Shown in pieces: positions 1 through 9,038 of a stretch of 64,000 nucleotides of DNA. Source of the DNA: CAWCDJ01 sp963794265. Lineage in GTDB: Bacteria > Acidobacteriota > Terriglobia > Bryobacterales > Bryobacteraceae. The stretch covers positions 992,001-1,056,000 of the forward strand of contig CAWCDJ010000004.1 of NCBI GenBank assembly GCA_963794265.1, given 5' to 3'. The notes under the pieces were generated by a model. That model ran no database searches. It saw only the letters and a program-made list of their open reading frames with translations, and was not told the DNA's origin. The position numbers and the translations under genes are program-made. How positions within the stretch are numbered: the first letter of the stretch is position 1; every line of letters starts with the position of its first letter.

Positions 1-1232
1 AGGGCCAGAAAATTTTCCGTAGCCGCCGCGCAGTGAACGCTGGCCATGCAGTTGATCGGCAAGCCGGCGTAATGCATCGCCATGGGAACGCCATACTCCA
101 TGGCTGCTTCGCCGATCTTGTGCGTCTCCAGGATGCCGCCGGAAGTGGAAAGGTCCGGTTGAATTTTGCTGACAGCGTGCTTCTCACAAAGGTTGATGAA
201 GCCCTCTTTGAGATAAATGTCTTCTCCCGTGAGGATGGGAGTGGGACTGTTGTCTGTGATGTGCTTCAGCATGTCGGTATACTGCCAGGGAATCACGTCT
301 TCCATCCAGGCCAGGTTGTATTTCTCATAGGCCTTTCCCAACCGGATAATGGAATTCACTCCCAGGTGGCCCAAATGGTCCATCGACAGAGGGATCTCCA
401 TGCCAACCGCCTCGCGCACCGCCGCCACATACTCGCTGAGCTTGTCGATCCCCTTGTCGGTCACTTCCATCGCCACGAAAGGATGAGGAAGAACTCTGGC
501 TTCCCAGGGACTCAACCCGGAGGGGACGGTCACGGTACCGGGAATGTCGGATATCATCTCAATTCCCAAATCCATCTTCAGCCAGGTGAGGCCCATGACT
601 TCCTTGCGCTCTTTCTCGCGCGCGGCGTAGATCTTCGGATCCTTGGATTCCGTGGTATCGGCGTAAATCCGGATCTTATCGCGGAACTTGCCGCCCAGCA
701 TCTGGTAGATGGGCACGCCGTATACCTTTCCGATGATGTCCCAGAGCGCGACCTCGACGGCTACCACGCCACCGGCCTGGCGCCCGTTGCCGCCGAATTG
801 TTTGATCTTCTGCCACAGGTAGTTGAGCCTGAGCGGGTTCTCGCCCACGAGGCGGCTCTTCAGGAACAGCGCGTAGGTGGCACTCGACCCATCGCGGACT
901 TCGCCCAGTCCGTAGACGCCCTGGTTTGTGTCGATGCGGATGATGGTAGAGCCGGGCCCGAATCCCATGCCCGGCGGCGGGCCGCCTGCCCTGCGTTGGC
1001 TCTCGGCTTGGGAATTGGCGGGAGCTGAGAACTGACCGCGGCCCCTGGTAACGGTGGCCACCCTTAGGTCCGTGATCTTGAGCGTGGACGGGCTCGAGTT
1101 GGTATTCACATTCCGTATCTGGGGTTCGGGATCGGCTTTGGCATCCCACCCCAACAAAGCTCCGCCCAACAGGGCGGCCGAGGACTTGAAGAGCCCGCGC
1201 CGCCCAATCTTGCTGCTGTTCCGGTCAGACAT
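1..1232 (-). CDS. Mandelate racemase/muconate lactonizing enzyme (enolase superfamily), Tat-exported, 3' end outside window
   Basis: Reading the minus strand from ATG 1232 gives an open frame to the window edge (410 codons). The N-terminus has a twin-arginine signal (IGRRGLFK then a hydrophobic stretch), so export folded is likely. The body has the enolase-superfamily layout: LKMDLG lysine strand, metal-ligand acids in LSMDHLGH, WMEDVIPW and LTGEDIY, and a late MHYAGLP histidine. Known family members abstract a proton alpha to a carboxylate in sugar acids; the substrate here is unknown. An AGGAAAG ribosome site precedes the start. It lies downstream of a Tat sulfatase on the same strand, with 193 bp between them, suggesting periplasmic sugar breakdown. 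The C-terminus is cut by the window. Confidence 0.88.
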   Translation of the reverse strand, partial: MSDRNSSKIGRRGLFKSSAALLGGALLGWDAKADPEPQIRNVNTNSSPSTLKITDLRVATVTRGRGQFSAPANSQAESQRRAGGPPPGMGFGPGSTIIRIDTNQGVYGLGEVRDGSSATYALFLKSRLVGENPLRLNYLWQKIKQFGGNGRQAGGVVAVEVALWDIIGKVYGVPIYQMLGGKFRDKIRIYADTTESKDPKIYAAREKERKEVMGLTWLKMDLGIEMISDIPGTVTVPSGLSPWEARVLPHPFVAMEVTDKGIDKLSEYVAAVREAVGMEIPLSMDHLGHLGVNSIIRLGKAYEKYNLAWMEDVIPWQYTDMLKHITDNSPTPILTGEDIYLKEGFINLCEKHAVSKIQPDLSTSGGILETHKIGEAAMEYGVPMAMHYAGLPINCMASVHCAAATENFLA

Positions 1233-1425
1233 CGTTCCTGCTTTCCTTTTGCCTCGATCTTACCGTGCACTACGACTGCTTCCTGCGGTTGGCGCCGGCC
1301 CTAAAGCCGAGTTCCGAATTTCCTGAGTGAAAAAGTGTAACAAATGTCGAGTGCCCAAGCACCCGTGAAGCTACCGGGGGCGGGCCAGGCATCGGTGAAG
1401 CAGCCGGTTTGCGGACGGAGTACCG

Positions 1426-2991
1426 CTACTGCCTGCTTTCACTCTCGATCATCCGCGAGGTCCTCTGAACGATCTGCCGCAGGGCCGCGAGATCCTGCCT
1501 CACGCCGCTTCCGGTGTTGACGATATTGCGGTCGTCGGTCCAGTGATCCCGGTACCACGTGCAGCTCTCGAATTGGTCGTTGTGCTCTTTCATCCAGCGC
1601 TGGAGCGCCGTTCGATAGTAGGTCAGTTTGGCCTGCTGCCCGCGGTCCCCCGCCAGATTCTTGAGCTGGTAAGGATCCGCCAGGTTGTCGAACAAAAGCT
1701 CAGAGCGGTCTCGGCGATAGGTCGCATAGGTGTACCGCGCGTCGTGCAGGGCCCGCCACTCCGTGCCGTCTTTCCACGCGGCGGTGGTCCCCATGCCTTG
1801 CATGTAGATCGCTTCCGGACCCCGGCTGGACCTGCCCAGCAGGTTCCCGCTGAGATCGGCGCCCTCGACGGCGCGCGGAACCGGCAGCCCGAGCGCGCCA
1901 AGAAGCGTCGGCATGATGTCGGGTGTGCTCAACAGCGTGTCGGTCGCGCCGGGCCGGATGCGGCCGGGCCAGCGGACCAGGAACGGTACCCGGCAGGCCT
2001 CCTCATAAAAGATATATTTCGCGCGCCGCCCGTGCGAGCCGAACATCTCTCCATGATCGGAAGTGAATACCAGCAGAGTGTCGTCTTCGAGCCCCTGCTC
2101 GCGGACCGCCTCCAGTAAACGGCCGAGCGAATGGTCGATATCCGCCGTCATCGCGTAGTAGCCCTGCTGAAACTGGCCAATCTTGGAGTGATAATCCGGT
2201 TCCGGTGTGGCCCAGGCATCGGCATAAGGATCCGGTGTATCGGAATAATTCGGCCGGAGCGGTATGTTCACGTTACGAAACTGTTCGGTGAAACCGGAGG
2301 GGCAATTCGACCACTCCCATGGGTCGTGAGGAGGTCCCCAGGAGAGAAAAAGCGCGAAGGGCCGAGATTGCACGCGCCGCGCCCGCAGGTACTCGATCGC
2401 CATGGTTGTTTGCGAATCGGGCTCGTAGCGTTTGTGGATCTCGCGGCGGGGCGTGTTCCGGAAATAGGGGGCGTCGTGGTACGTGTGATTGAAATTGTAT
2501 GCGGCCCAGTATTGATCGAAGCCCAGGCGATAGGGCCCTGGCGGCACAAATCCGTTTCTGGTTTCCTCGTGGTGCCCCAACTGGTTGGCCCAGAGATGCC
2601 ACTTGCCGATATAGGCCGTATCATAGCCGCCTCGCGACAGTACGCGGCCGAAGCATTCGTGTTCAGGGCTAAGGCGTAGTTCATTGATTACCATGCCCGT
2701 GCTCGACTGGTACTTGCCCGTCAGCAACGAAGCGCGATAGGGAGCGCAGACCGGCGTCGAGGGCACGGCATTGCGAACATCGAGGGATTCGCGGGCGAGG
2801 CGGTCGATGTTGGGGGTGTGCGCATACTCATCGCCCGCATAACCGCACGAAAAGCGGCGCAGTTGATCGGCGAAAACGTAAATCAGGTTCGCCTGGCGAT
2901 TCCGGCCTTGGGCCAGGCCCGCGGCGGCTGTGGCGGTTTGCCCCAAAAAGGCGCGGCGGCTGACACTATGAAATCCCTTGGCGGCAATCAT
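1426..2991 (-). CDS. Sulfatase, Tat-exported, formylglycine type
   Basis: Alkaline-phosphatase-fold sulfatase. I chose ATG 2991 over the longer frame from 3036 because GAAAGGGA sits just upstream and the Tat motif SRRAFLG then starts near residue 11. The Cys-type activation motif CAPYR lies about 80 residues in; its Cys would become formylglycine. FADQLR holds the first metal aspartate (the frequent DD is AD, as in choline-sulfatase-like enzymes) and TSDHGEMFGSHG the second metal pair. Predicted role: hydrolysis of sulfate esters on carbohydrates in the periplasm. No anaerobic maturase is seen here. Substrate not assignable. Confidence 0.9.
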   Translation of the reverse strand: MIAAKGFHSVSRRAFLGQTATAAAGLAQGRNRQANLIYVFADQLRRFSCGYAGDEYAHTPNIDRLARESLDVRNAVPSTPVCAPYRASLLTGKYQSSTGMVINELRLSPEHECFGRVLSRGGYDTAYIGKWHLWANQLGHHEETRNGFVPPGPYRLGFDQYWAAYNFNHTYHDAPYFRNTPRREIHKRYEPDSQTTMAIEYLRARRVQSRPFALFLSWGPPHDPWEWSNCPSGFTEQFRNVNIPLRPNYSDTPDPYADAWATPEPDYHSKIGQFQQGYYAMTADIDHSLGRLLEAVREQGLEDDTLLVFTSDHGEMFGSHGRRAKYIFYEEACRVPFLVRWPGRIRPGATDTLLSTPDIMPTLLGALGLPVPRAVEGADLSGNLLGRSSRGPEAIYMQGMGTTAAWKDGTEWRALHDARYTYATYRRDRSELLFDNLADPYQLKNLAGDRGQQAKLTYYRTALQRWMKEHNDQFESCTWYRDHWTDDRNIVNTGSGVRQDLAALRQIVQRTSRMIESESRQ

Positions 2992-3164
2992 CGGTCCCTT
3001 TCGCGGCCGCCCCTCCCACCCGAGAGAACGCGACATTACAGGTTCTCACACTCGAAACCGGCGCGCATGCCCGCAACTATCACGGGCTAACTTTGGTTAA
3101 CCACCGGTGGTTGTCCGATGCACTCTTGAGCCCATCCCTGGGAATTGGAGATCATGGCCTTCAT

Positions 3165-4082
3165 ATGATGAACACACGGCGTCATAGGACAATCTGGCTC
3201 GGACTGGCGATGGCTGTATTGCCAGCCGCCGCACTGTGGAACGTCGCCCAGACGCATCACGCCTTCCTGGTCATCTCGCATTACATCAGAGGCAACGCCG
3301 GGAACTGCACGCTGGGAGAATCGTTTCAGGGTGAGTCGCTTTCCCGTCTGCAGTTAGAGAACGTCAATGAAATTAGGGCTTCGAGCCGGGTCATCCGGAG
3401 AGACGCCTCATATTCGCTGTGGAGCACGCCAGCCGGTGAGTATTGGATGGCGACAGCAAGCGGAGATGCACTCCTCTATGATCTCGCTGAACAGAAGCGC
3501 AACATCTACGGGACCCGAATTCGCCCGGGAGATGTTGTTCTCGATGCGGGAGCTAATGTTGGAGTCTTCACTCGAAAGGCCCTGTGGGCAGGCGCAGCCA
3601 AGGTGATCGCCATTGAGCCGGCTCCGGAGAACCTGGAGTGCTTGCGGCGCAATTTCGCCGCTGAGATCGCCGATGGTCGGGTCGTGCTTTATCCGAAAGG
3701 CGTTTGGGACAAGGACGACGTGCTGAAACTGAGCGTCGATCCCGCCGACTCCGCGGAAGATACGTTCGTCAGGCCAATCAAGAACGCGCAATTCATTCAC
3801 GTACCACTGACCACCATCGACAAGCTGGTTGAGGAACTGCATCTCTCCAAGGTGGATTTCATCAAAATGGACATCGAAGGCGCCGAACGAAAGGCAGTAG
3901 TCGGTGCCAGAGACACGATCGCGCGATTTCGGCCTCGCATGGCGCTGTGTATTTACCACGTCAAGGGCGATGAAGTGATGGTTCCGAAATTGGTTGGTCA
4001 AATCGTATCGGACTATTCAGTTACAAAGACCTGTCTGTGCGGCGCAGACAGAGTCATCCCCGAAGTGGCTTTCTTTTACTGA
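3165..4082 (+). CDS. FkbM family SAM-dependent methyltransferase with N-terminal membrane anchor
   Basis: About 305 residues from ATG 3165 (the frame is open from 3093). A hydrophobic N-terminal segment (IWLGLAMAVLPAAALW) suggests a signal anchor. The catalytic domain has the SAM-binding loop VVLDAGANVGVF, the acidic strand end VIAIEPAPENLECLRRN, and the FkbM hallmark DFIKMDIEGAE. The family O-methylates sugars, polyketides or glycolipids; the substrate is unknown. It stands alone between the minus-strand sulfatase and the plus-strand sugar operon, 134 bp before the symporter. The start is uncertain: GGAG at 3147 is somewhat far from 3165. Confidence 0.85.
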   Translation: MMNTRRHRTIWLGLAMAVLPAAALWNVAQTHHAFLVISHYIRGNAGNCTLGESFQGESLSRLQLENVNEIRASSRVIRRDASYSLWSTPAGEYWMATASGDALLYDLAEQKRNIYGTRIRPGDVVLDAGANVGVFTRKALWAGAAKVIAIEPAPENLECLRRNFAAEIADGRVVLYPKGVWDKDDVLKLSVDPADSAEDTFVRPIKNAQFIHVPLTTIDKLVEELHLSKVDFIKMDIEGAERKAVVGARDTIARFRPRMALCIYHVKGDEVMVPKLVGQIVSDYSVTKTCLCGADRVIPEVAFFY

Positions 4083-4216
4083 AATGAGAACTTCAGCGAA
4101 ACGCCCGGGATCAAATCCGCCCCGCCTCTCCTGCCGGAGCCATTCTGGCCCGGAAATGTGTTAGTGTTCCGATTGTCAGAATTTTCCGGTTTGACGGAGC
4201 ATAACCCCTGAGTTCC

Positions 4217-5977
4217 TTGCCGACCCGCATGATCGTCCGCCTACTCGCCACCGGTGCCGCCACGGCTAGCGGCTTGATTTCCGCCCAGAGGGGCAGGCCG
4301 GCGCGACTGCTGACGCTGGCTCCGGCCGACGTCCTGGTCATCTGCCTGTACTTCGGACTGGTGTTAGGCATCGGCTTGTATTTGAAACGCCGGGTTCGGG
4401 CAAGTCGCGATTTTTTCTTTGCGGGCAAGGGCGTCGGCTCGTGGGTAGCCGGGCTGAGTTTCGTCGCGGCGAACCTGGGAACGCTCGAACTGTTAGGCTG
4501 GTCTGCCTCGGCTTATCAATATGGGATGCTGGCCGCGCATTGGTACTGGATAGGCGCGGTCCCGGCGATGCTGTTCCTCGGCCTTGTAATGATCCCGTTC
4601 TACTACGTATCCAAGGCGCATTCCGTACCCGGTTATTTGAAGCTTCGGTACGGCGAGGGCACCCGGCTGCTCTCCGCTCTGAGTTTCGCAGTCATGACCG
4701 TGCTGATGAGCGGCATCAACATGTTCTCCATGGCTGTGGTGATGAAGGTCATTCTGGGGTGGGATATCAATTTCAGCATTCTGGTTTCCACCGCGACCGT
4801 CGGAGTGTATGTCGCGCTCGGAGGCTTGCTTTCCGCAATCGTCAACGAAGTCATTCAATTCGTCCTGATCTGGGTTGGGACGATCTCCATCCCCATTTTC
4901 GGCCTCATCGAAACAGGCGGCTGGAGCGGGATGCTGGCTCGCATCGCCCAGCGCGCCCCTTCCCAGGACTACACGCACATGTGGCGGAACATGGGCGCGG
5001 CGGCGGATAATCCGATGGGCGTGCACTGGACCGGGATGGTGTTCGGCCTGGGCCTGATCGGCGCGTTCGGCTACTGGACCACCGACTTCCTGGTTGTCCA
5101 GCGGGTGATGGCGGCGCGCGATCTGCGGTCGGCGAAGGTCGCCACAACTATCGGCGCCGCGTTCAAGATGCTGTTGCCGGCGATCGTAATCCTGCCCGGC
5201 TTGCTGGGGTTGGCGGTGCTTCCGATGAAACTGACGGGGGAGTCGGAGGCTCTCGCGACGGGGGGCCACAGCTACAACGAAGTAATGCCCCTCATGATGG
5301 CGCGGTATCTCGGTCCCGGTTTTCTGGGCATCGGCGTGACCGCTCTCATCGCCGGCTTCATGTCCGGAATGGCTGGAAACATCAGCGCATTCGCCACGGT
5401 GTGGACCTACGATATCTATCGCCCGGTGGTTAACCGGTTAGCCGGCGACGGGAAGTGCCTGACCATCGGCCGGTGGTGCACGGTGATTGGACTCGCCGCC
5501 AGCATTGCCGCCGCCTACCTGGTTATGCAATTCGCCAGCATCATGGATTACGTTCAGGCATTGTTTGGCTTCTTCATTATTCCCCTGTTCGGCACCGTAA
5601 TCATCGGGATGATGTGGAAGCGCGCTACGGGCGCCGGAGGTTTCTGGGGACTATTTTCCGGGACCCTGTCGTCGGTTCTGCTCTGGCTATTGGTGAAACT
5701 CCATCCGGCGGCGCTGGCGATTCTGGCGCTCTCTTCAGATGCAAAGCCGATGGCTGAGAACCTGTACAGGTTCATCTGGTCCTGGCTCATTTGCGTTTTG
5801 GTGACCATTCTGGTGAGCCTCGTGACTACGCCCAAGCCGGTTTCCGAACTGCAGGGGCTGGTTTACGGCCTGTCGCCGCTTCCGGCCGAGCCCCCTGCCG
5901 CATTTTACCGAAAGCCGGTTTTCGCGGCGGCGATGGTGGCCGTGGTATTCGTTATCCTGAACGTGATCTTCTGGTAG
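4217..5977 (+). CDS. Sodium:solute symporter (SSS family), sugar type
   Basis: 586 residues, strongly hydrophobic, about 14 membrane segments. After a variable N-terminus come the family features: a first segment with LVLGIGLYLKRR, then SRDFFFAGKGVGSWVAGLSFVAANLGTLELLG spanning the Na+/sugar core (typical SGLT wording), and later GYLKLRYGEGTR. SSS proteins couple Na+ influx to uptake of sugars or organic acids in the inner membrane. It is the first gene of a five-gene operon with a sugar kinase and a GH5 enzyme, so hexose or oligosaccharide import is likely. The true start may be 4229 or further downstream; no strong ribosome site is visible. Confidence 0.9.
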   Translation: MPTRMIVRLLATGAATASGLISAQRGRPARLLTLAPADVLVICLYFGLVLGIGLYLKRRVRASRDFFFAGKGVGSWVAGLSFVAANLGTLELLGWSASAYQYGMLAAHWYWIGAVPAMLFLGLVMIPFYYVSKAHSVPGYLKLRYGEGTRLLSALSFAVMTVLMSGINMFSMAVVMKVILGWDINFSILVSTATVGVYVALGGLLSAIVNEVIQFVLIWVGTISIPIFGLIETGGWSGMLARIAQRAPSQDYTHMWRNMGAAADNPMGVHWTGMVFGLGLIGAFGYWTTDFLVVQRVMAARDLRSAKVATTIGAAFKMLLPAIVILPGLLGLAVLPMKLTGESEALATGGHSYNEVMPLMMARYLGPGFLGIGVTALIAGFMSGMAGNISAFATVWTYDIYRPVVNRLAGDGKCLTIGRWCTVIGLAASIAAAYLVMQFASIMDYVQALFGFFIIPLFGTVIIGMMWKRATGAGGFWGLFSGTLSSVLLWLLVKLHPAALAILALSSDAKPMAENLYRFIWSWLICVLVTILVSLVTTPKPVSELQGLVYGLSPLPAEPPAAFYRKPVFAAAMVAVVFVILNVIFW

Positions 5978-5983
5978 TCCCTT

Positions 5984-7033
5984 ATGGACGTTGAACCTCC
6001 GAGCGCGCCAGGCACGGTGTCTCCGAAGGAACGGGTGCGGCGCGCCCTGCGGCGCGAACCGGTGGACAGGCTGCCTACGCAGTCGAATTACACACGGGCC
6101 ATGGGACGATTGCTATCCCGGCATTTCGGAATCGCGGAGGCGGAGTTGCCGGCGCGCCTGGGAAATCACCTGCTGAGAGTCGACATCGAGTACCCTCGCC
6201 GCACAAGCGAAGACGGGTCGATCGAATTCGACTGGTGGGGCGCGGGTTGGGACACCCGCACGGAAGGTTACTGGCACGCCTTTGCCCCCCTGAAGGACTC
6301 CCACAACCTGGATGGTTTTCCATGGCCCGACCCCAACGACGCCGCGATTCTCAGCAAGGCTGAGCGGACGATTCTCCGGAACGGCGCAGGCTGCTTCACG
6401 GTTCCAAATCTGGGGATGTGCCTCTTTGAGCGGGCCTGGTCTCTGCGCGGATTTGACGCCCTGCTGATGGATATGGTGGAGCGTACGGAATGGGTGGAGG
6501 AACTGCTGGACCGCATCGTCCAGATCCAGTTGCGTCTTTCCAGCCGATTCGTCGCGGCCGGTGTCGCGGGTGGGTACTTCGGAGACGACTACGGCGCGCA
6601 GAGATCCATGTTGTTCTCTCCGCGGCTGTGGCGCAGGCTGATGAAACCGAGGCTGGCGAAGCTGTTTGCGGTTTTTGTGGACGCGGGGCTGCCCGTGATT
6701 CTGCATTCCGACGGTGCCATCGAAGCAATTCTGCCGGATCTGGTGGAGATCGGGTTGACTACGCTGAATCCGGTGCAGCCGGAGGTGCTGGATCACACGC
6801 GGCTGGAGAAGGAGTATGGCTCGAAACTGAGCTTTTACGGGGGAATTTCGACGCAGGGCGTGCTGCCGGGCGGCACGGCGCAGGATGTGCGAGCCGGGAC
6901 CCTTGCGTGTGCGCGCGCGCTGGCGCCCGGAGGTACGGGGCTGCTGCTCGGGCCTTCCCACCGGATGCAGTCGGACATTCCAGCCCGCAATGTGGAGGCG
7001 ATGCTCAATGCTTTCGACGAAACCAGCCGCTGA
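5984..7033 (+). CDS. Uroporphyrinogen decarboxylase (URO-D) fold protein, probably corrinoid methyltransferase-like
   Basis: 349 residues, starting 6 bp after the symporter stop. It opens with SPKERVRRALRREPVDRLP, typical of the catabolic URO-D/MtaA-like branch rather than haem HemE. The TIM-barrel core shows GGYFGDDYGAQRS, VILHSDGAIEAILPDLVEIG and LSFYGGISTQGVLPGG. Such proteins often occur in sugar or methylated-compound operons in Acidobacteria and Planctomycetes with unproven function; some transfer methyl groups to corrinoids or CoM. The position between a symporter and a kinase argues against a haem role. Its end overlaps the next gene by 26 bp, so coupled translation is likely. Confidence 0.82.
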   Translation: MDVEPPSAPGTVSPKERVRRALRREPVDRLPTQSNYTRAMGRLLSRHFGIAEAELPARLGNHLLRVDIEYPRRTSEDGSIEFDWWGAGWDTRTEGYWHAFAPLKDSHNLDGFPWPDPNDAAILSKAERTILRNGAGCFTVPNLGMCLFERAWSLRGFDALLMDMVERTEWVEELLDRIVQIQLRLSSRFVAAGVAGGYFGDDYGAQRSMLFSPRLWRRLMKPRLAKLFAVFVDAGLPVILHSDGAIEAILPDLVEIGLTTLNPVQPEVLDHTRLEKEYGSKLSFYGGISTQGVLPGGTAQDVRAGTLACARALAPGGTGLLLGPSHRMQSDIPARNVEAMLNAFDETSR

Positions 7034-8213
7034 AGGGGCGCTCGACCCGCGAGCTCGTGCCGAGCATCTGGCGGCGGCTTTCCGTGCAGGATTCGCGTGC
7101 GAGCCGGAACTCTGGACGCGTGCGCCGGGCCGTGTGGATTTGATGGGCAGCCATACGGATTACAACCTGGGCTTCGTCTTGACCTTGCCGATCAATCGCG
7201 ATACGTGGATCGCTGCCAGGGGCACCGGAGGCAATACCGTGCGCATCCGCTCGATGAACCTGGATGCCGCGGAAGACGTATTCCGGCTGGATTCGATCGA
7301 ACCGAGTCGCGAATCCAAGTGGTGTAACTACGTACGGGGCGTGGCTGCGGTGCTACAAGCTGAGGGCCTCCGATTGACGGGCTGCGATGCGGTGATCCAC
7401 AGCACAGTGCCGCTCGAGAGCGGTTTGAGCTCATCGGCGGCGCTCGAATGTGCGGTGGCGACGATGTTCGAGGCGCTAGCCGGCCGGCCACTCCCGCCCG
7501 AACGGAAAGCATCGCTTTGTCAGAGGGCTGAAAACGAGTTCGTTGGCGTGAAGTGCGGAATTCTGGATCAGTATTCTTCGTGCCTGGGACGCAAGGGATG
7601 CGCGCTGCTTCTGGATTGCCGGGACCTCTCGACCCGGACGGTGCGGATTGCCTGCGGAATCAGCGTCGTCGTGTGCAACACACTGAGCCGGCGCAGGCTC
7701 TCGGTCGGCGAATACGCAAACCGCAGGTACGAGTGCGAGCAGGCGGCCGCCGCAATGGGTGTGAGCGCTCTGCGGGACGTAACACCCGCGATGCTGGCCG
7801 CGAGAGCCCACGAACTTCCTGGGACGGCCGCGCGGCGGGCCGGCTTCATCGTCGCCGAAAGTGCCCGGGCCGAGTCGCTGGCGTGCGCTCTGGCTTCGGG
7901 AGACCGGCCTGCCATCGCCCGCCTCTGCGCGGAGTCGTTCGGGGGCGCAAGGGACCTGTACGAGATCTGCTCGCCGCCGATGCTGGCCATGATGGATGCG
8001 ATGCTCGCCGCGCCGGGGGTGATCGGCGCGCGGCAGGCGGGTGCGGGGTTCGGAGGCTCGATGGTCGCCCTGGTGGATACCGCGCGCACCGCCGACTTCC
8101 ACAACGCCGTTCGCGACGCTTACTACGCCTCGACCCGCGTGCAACCGGAAATCTATGCGGTCGAGGCCGCACCGGGAGCCGGTGTGCTCGATCAAGCGGA
8201 GATCGGCACATGA
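7008..8213 (+). CDS. Galactokinase-like GHMP sugar kinase with altered sugar-binding motif
   Basis: 401 residues from ATG 7008, chosen because GGAGG (6994-6998) is perfectly spaced; the open frame extends upstream only inside the previous gene. GHMP features are complete: APGRVDLMGSHTDY (37-52), the ATP loop LESGLSSSAALE (136-147), catalytic Asp in GILDQYSS (D187), and the third motif GAGFGGSMV. The galactokinase signature normally reads GEHTDY; here Glu is Ser48. That Glu contacts the sugar in known galactokinases, so specificity may differ from galactose. The stop overlaps the following start as ATGA (8210-8213). Confidence 0.86.
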   Translation: MLSTKPAAEGALDPRARAEHLAAAFRAGFACEPELWTRAPGRVDLMGSHTDYNLGFVLTLPINRDTWIAARGTGGNTVRIRSMNLDAAEDVFRLDSIEPSRESKWCNYVRGVAAVLQAEGLRLTGCDAVIHSTVPLESGLSSSAALECAVATMFEALAGRPLPPERKASLCQRAENEFVGVKCGILDQYSSCLGRKGCALLLDCRDLSTRTVRIACGISVVVCNTLSRRRLSVGEYANRRYECEQAAAAMGVSALRDVTPAMLAARAHELPGTAARRAGFIVAESARAESLACALASGDRPAIARLCAESFGGARDLYEICSPPMLAMMDAMLAAPGVIGARQAGAGFGGSMVALVDTARTADFHNAVRDAYYASTRVQPEIYAVEAAPGAGVLDQAEIGT

Positions 8214-9031
8214 GCATCGAAATACTGCCGGATCTTGCCTCCGACTATGAGATCCCGGCGGCGCAAATCGCCGATTTCCAATGCAGGGGACATATTCTTC
8301 TGCGCGGCGTTGCCTCTTCGGAAGAAATGGCGGCATATCGGGCTGTCATCCTCGCGGCCCGAGACCAATTCGGAGCGGAACCGACCCCCCTCGCAGAGCG
8401 CGACACATACGGCAGAGCCTTCCTGAAAGGCATGAACCTGTGGACGAAGGACGCGGGAGTGAGACGATTCGTCCTGGCAAGGCGGTTTGCGAGGGTCGCA
8501 GCCGATCTGCTCGGGGTGGAAGGTGTGCGCATCTATCACGATCAGGCATTGCTCAAGGAGCCGGGCGGCGGAATCACGCCGTGGCACCAGGACCAGCACT
8601 ATTGGCCGCTGGACACGAACCAGACGGTTACGATGTGGATGCCACTGGTGGATGTATCTCCCGAGATGGGCACCATGCACTTCGCTTCCGGGTCGCACCG
8701 GAACGGCTACCTCGGCGACGTGCCGATCGGCGATCGGTCGGAGCGGAAATTCAACGAGTACATTCGAGACCGCGGCTACACGGTCGTCCCCGGGGGCGCC
8801 ATGCGCGCAGGCGACGCCACATTCCACCGTGGCTGGACCCTGCACGGGGCACCCGCGAATGTTACCGGCCGCTGCCGTGAGGTGATGACGGTGATCTGGT
8901 ACGCCGATGGAGCCAGGGTGCTGGACCCTGACAACGACAGCCGCCGGCGCGATCTGGAAAGGTGGATGCCCGGCTTGAGGCCCGGCGACCTGGCGGCAAG
9001 CGAGCTGAATCCGCTGGTCTTCCGCCGCTGA
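8210..9031 (+). CDS. Phytanoyl-CoA dioxygenase (PhyH) family Fe(II)/2-oxoglutarate oxygenase
   Basis: 273 residues from ATG 8210, which overlaps the kinase stop and has GGAG at 8198-8201. The 2-His-1-carboxylate iron site is visible as WHQDQHYW (HxD) and the distal FHRGWTLHG histidine, followed by an Arg (CREVMTVIWY) suited to bind 2-oxoglutarate. The YHDQALLKEPGGG segment is typical of PhyH. Family members hydroxylate lipids, amino acids, ectoine and small metabolites. In this operon it may oxidise a sugar-derived or osmolyte-like intermediate, but that is inference. It ends 7 bp before the GH5 gene. Confidence 0.87.
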   Translation: MSIEILPDLASDYEIPAAQIADFQCRGHILLRGVASSEEMAAYRAVILAARDQFGAEPTPLAERDTYGRAFLKGMNLWTKDAGVRRFVLARRFARVAADLLGVEGVRIYHDQALLKEPGGGITPWHQDQHYWPLDTNQTVTMWMPLVDVSPEMGTMHFASGSHRNGYLGDVPIGDRSERKFNEYIRDRGYTVVPGGAMRAGDATFHRGWTLHGAPANVTGRCREVMTVIWYADGARVLDPDNDSRRRDLERWMPGLRPGDLAASELNPLVFRR

Positions 9032-9038
9032 GCCTCTT

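Noticed and set aside
33..1028. Long plus-strand open frame of 331 codons
   Set aside because: It is the antisense of the enolase-superfamily gene; its translation lacks any domain and the minus frame has all enolase motifs and a Tat signal.
7553..8209. 5' extension of the PhyH frame inside the kinase gene
   Set aside because: ATG 8210 has a good ribosome site and overlaps the kinase stop; the extension is Arg/Gly-rich noise.
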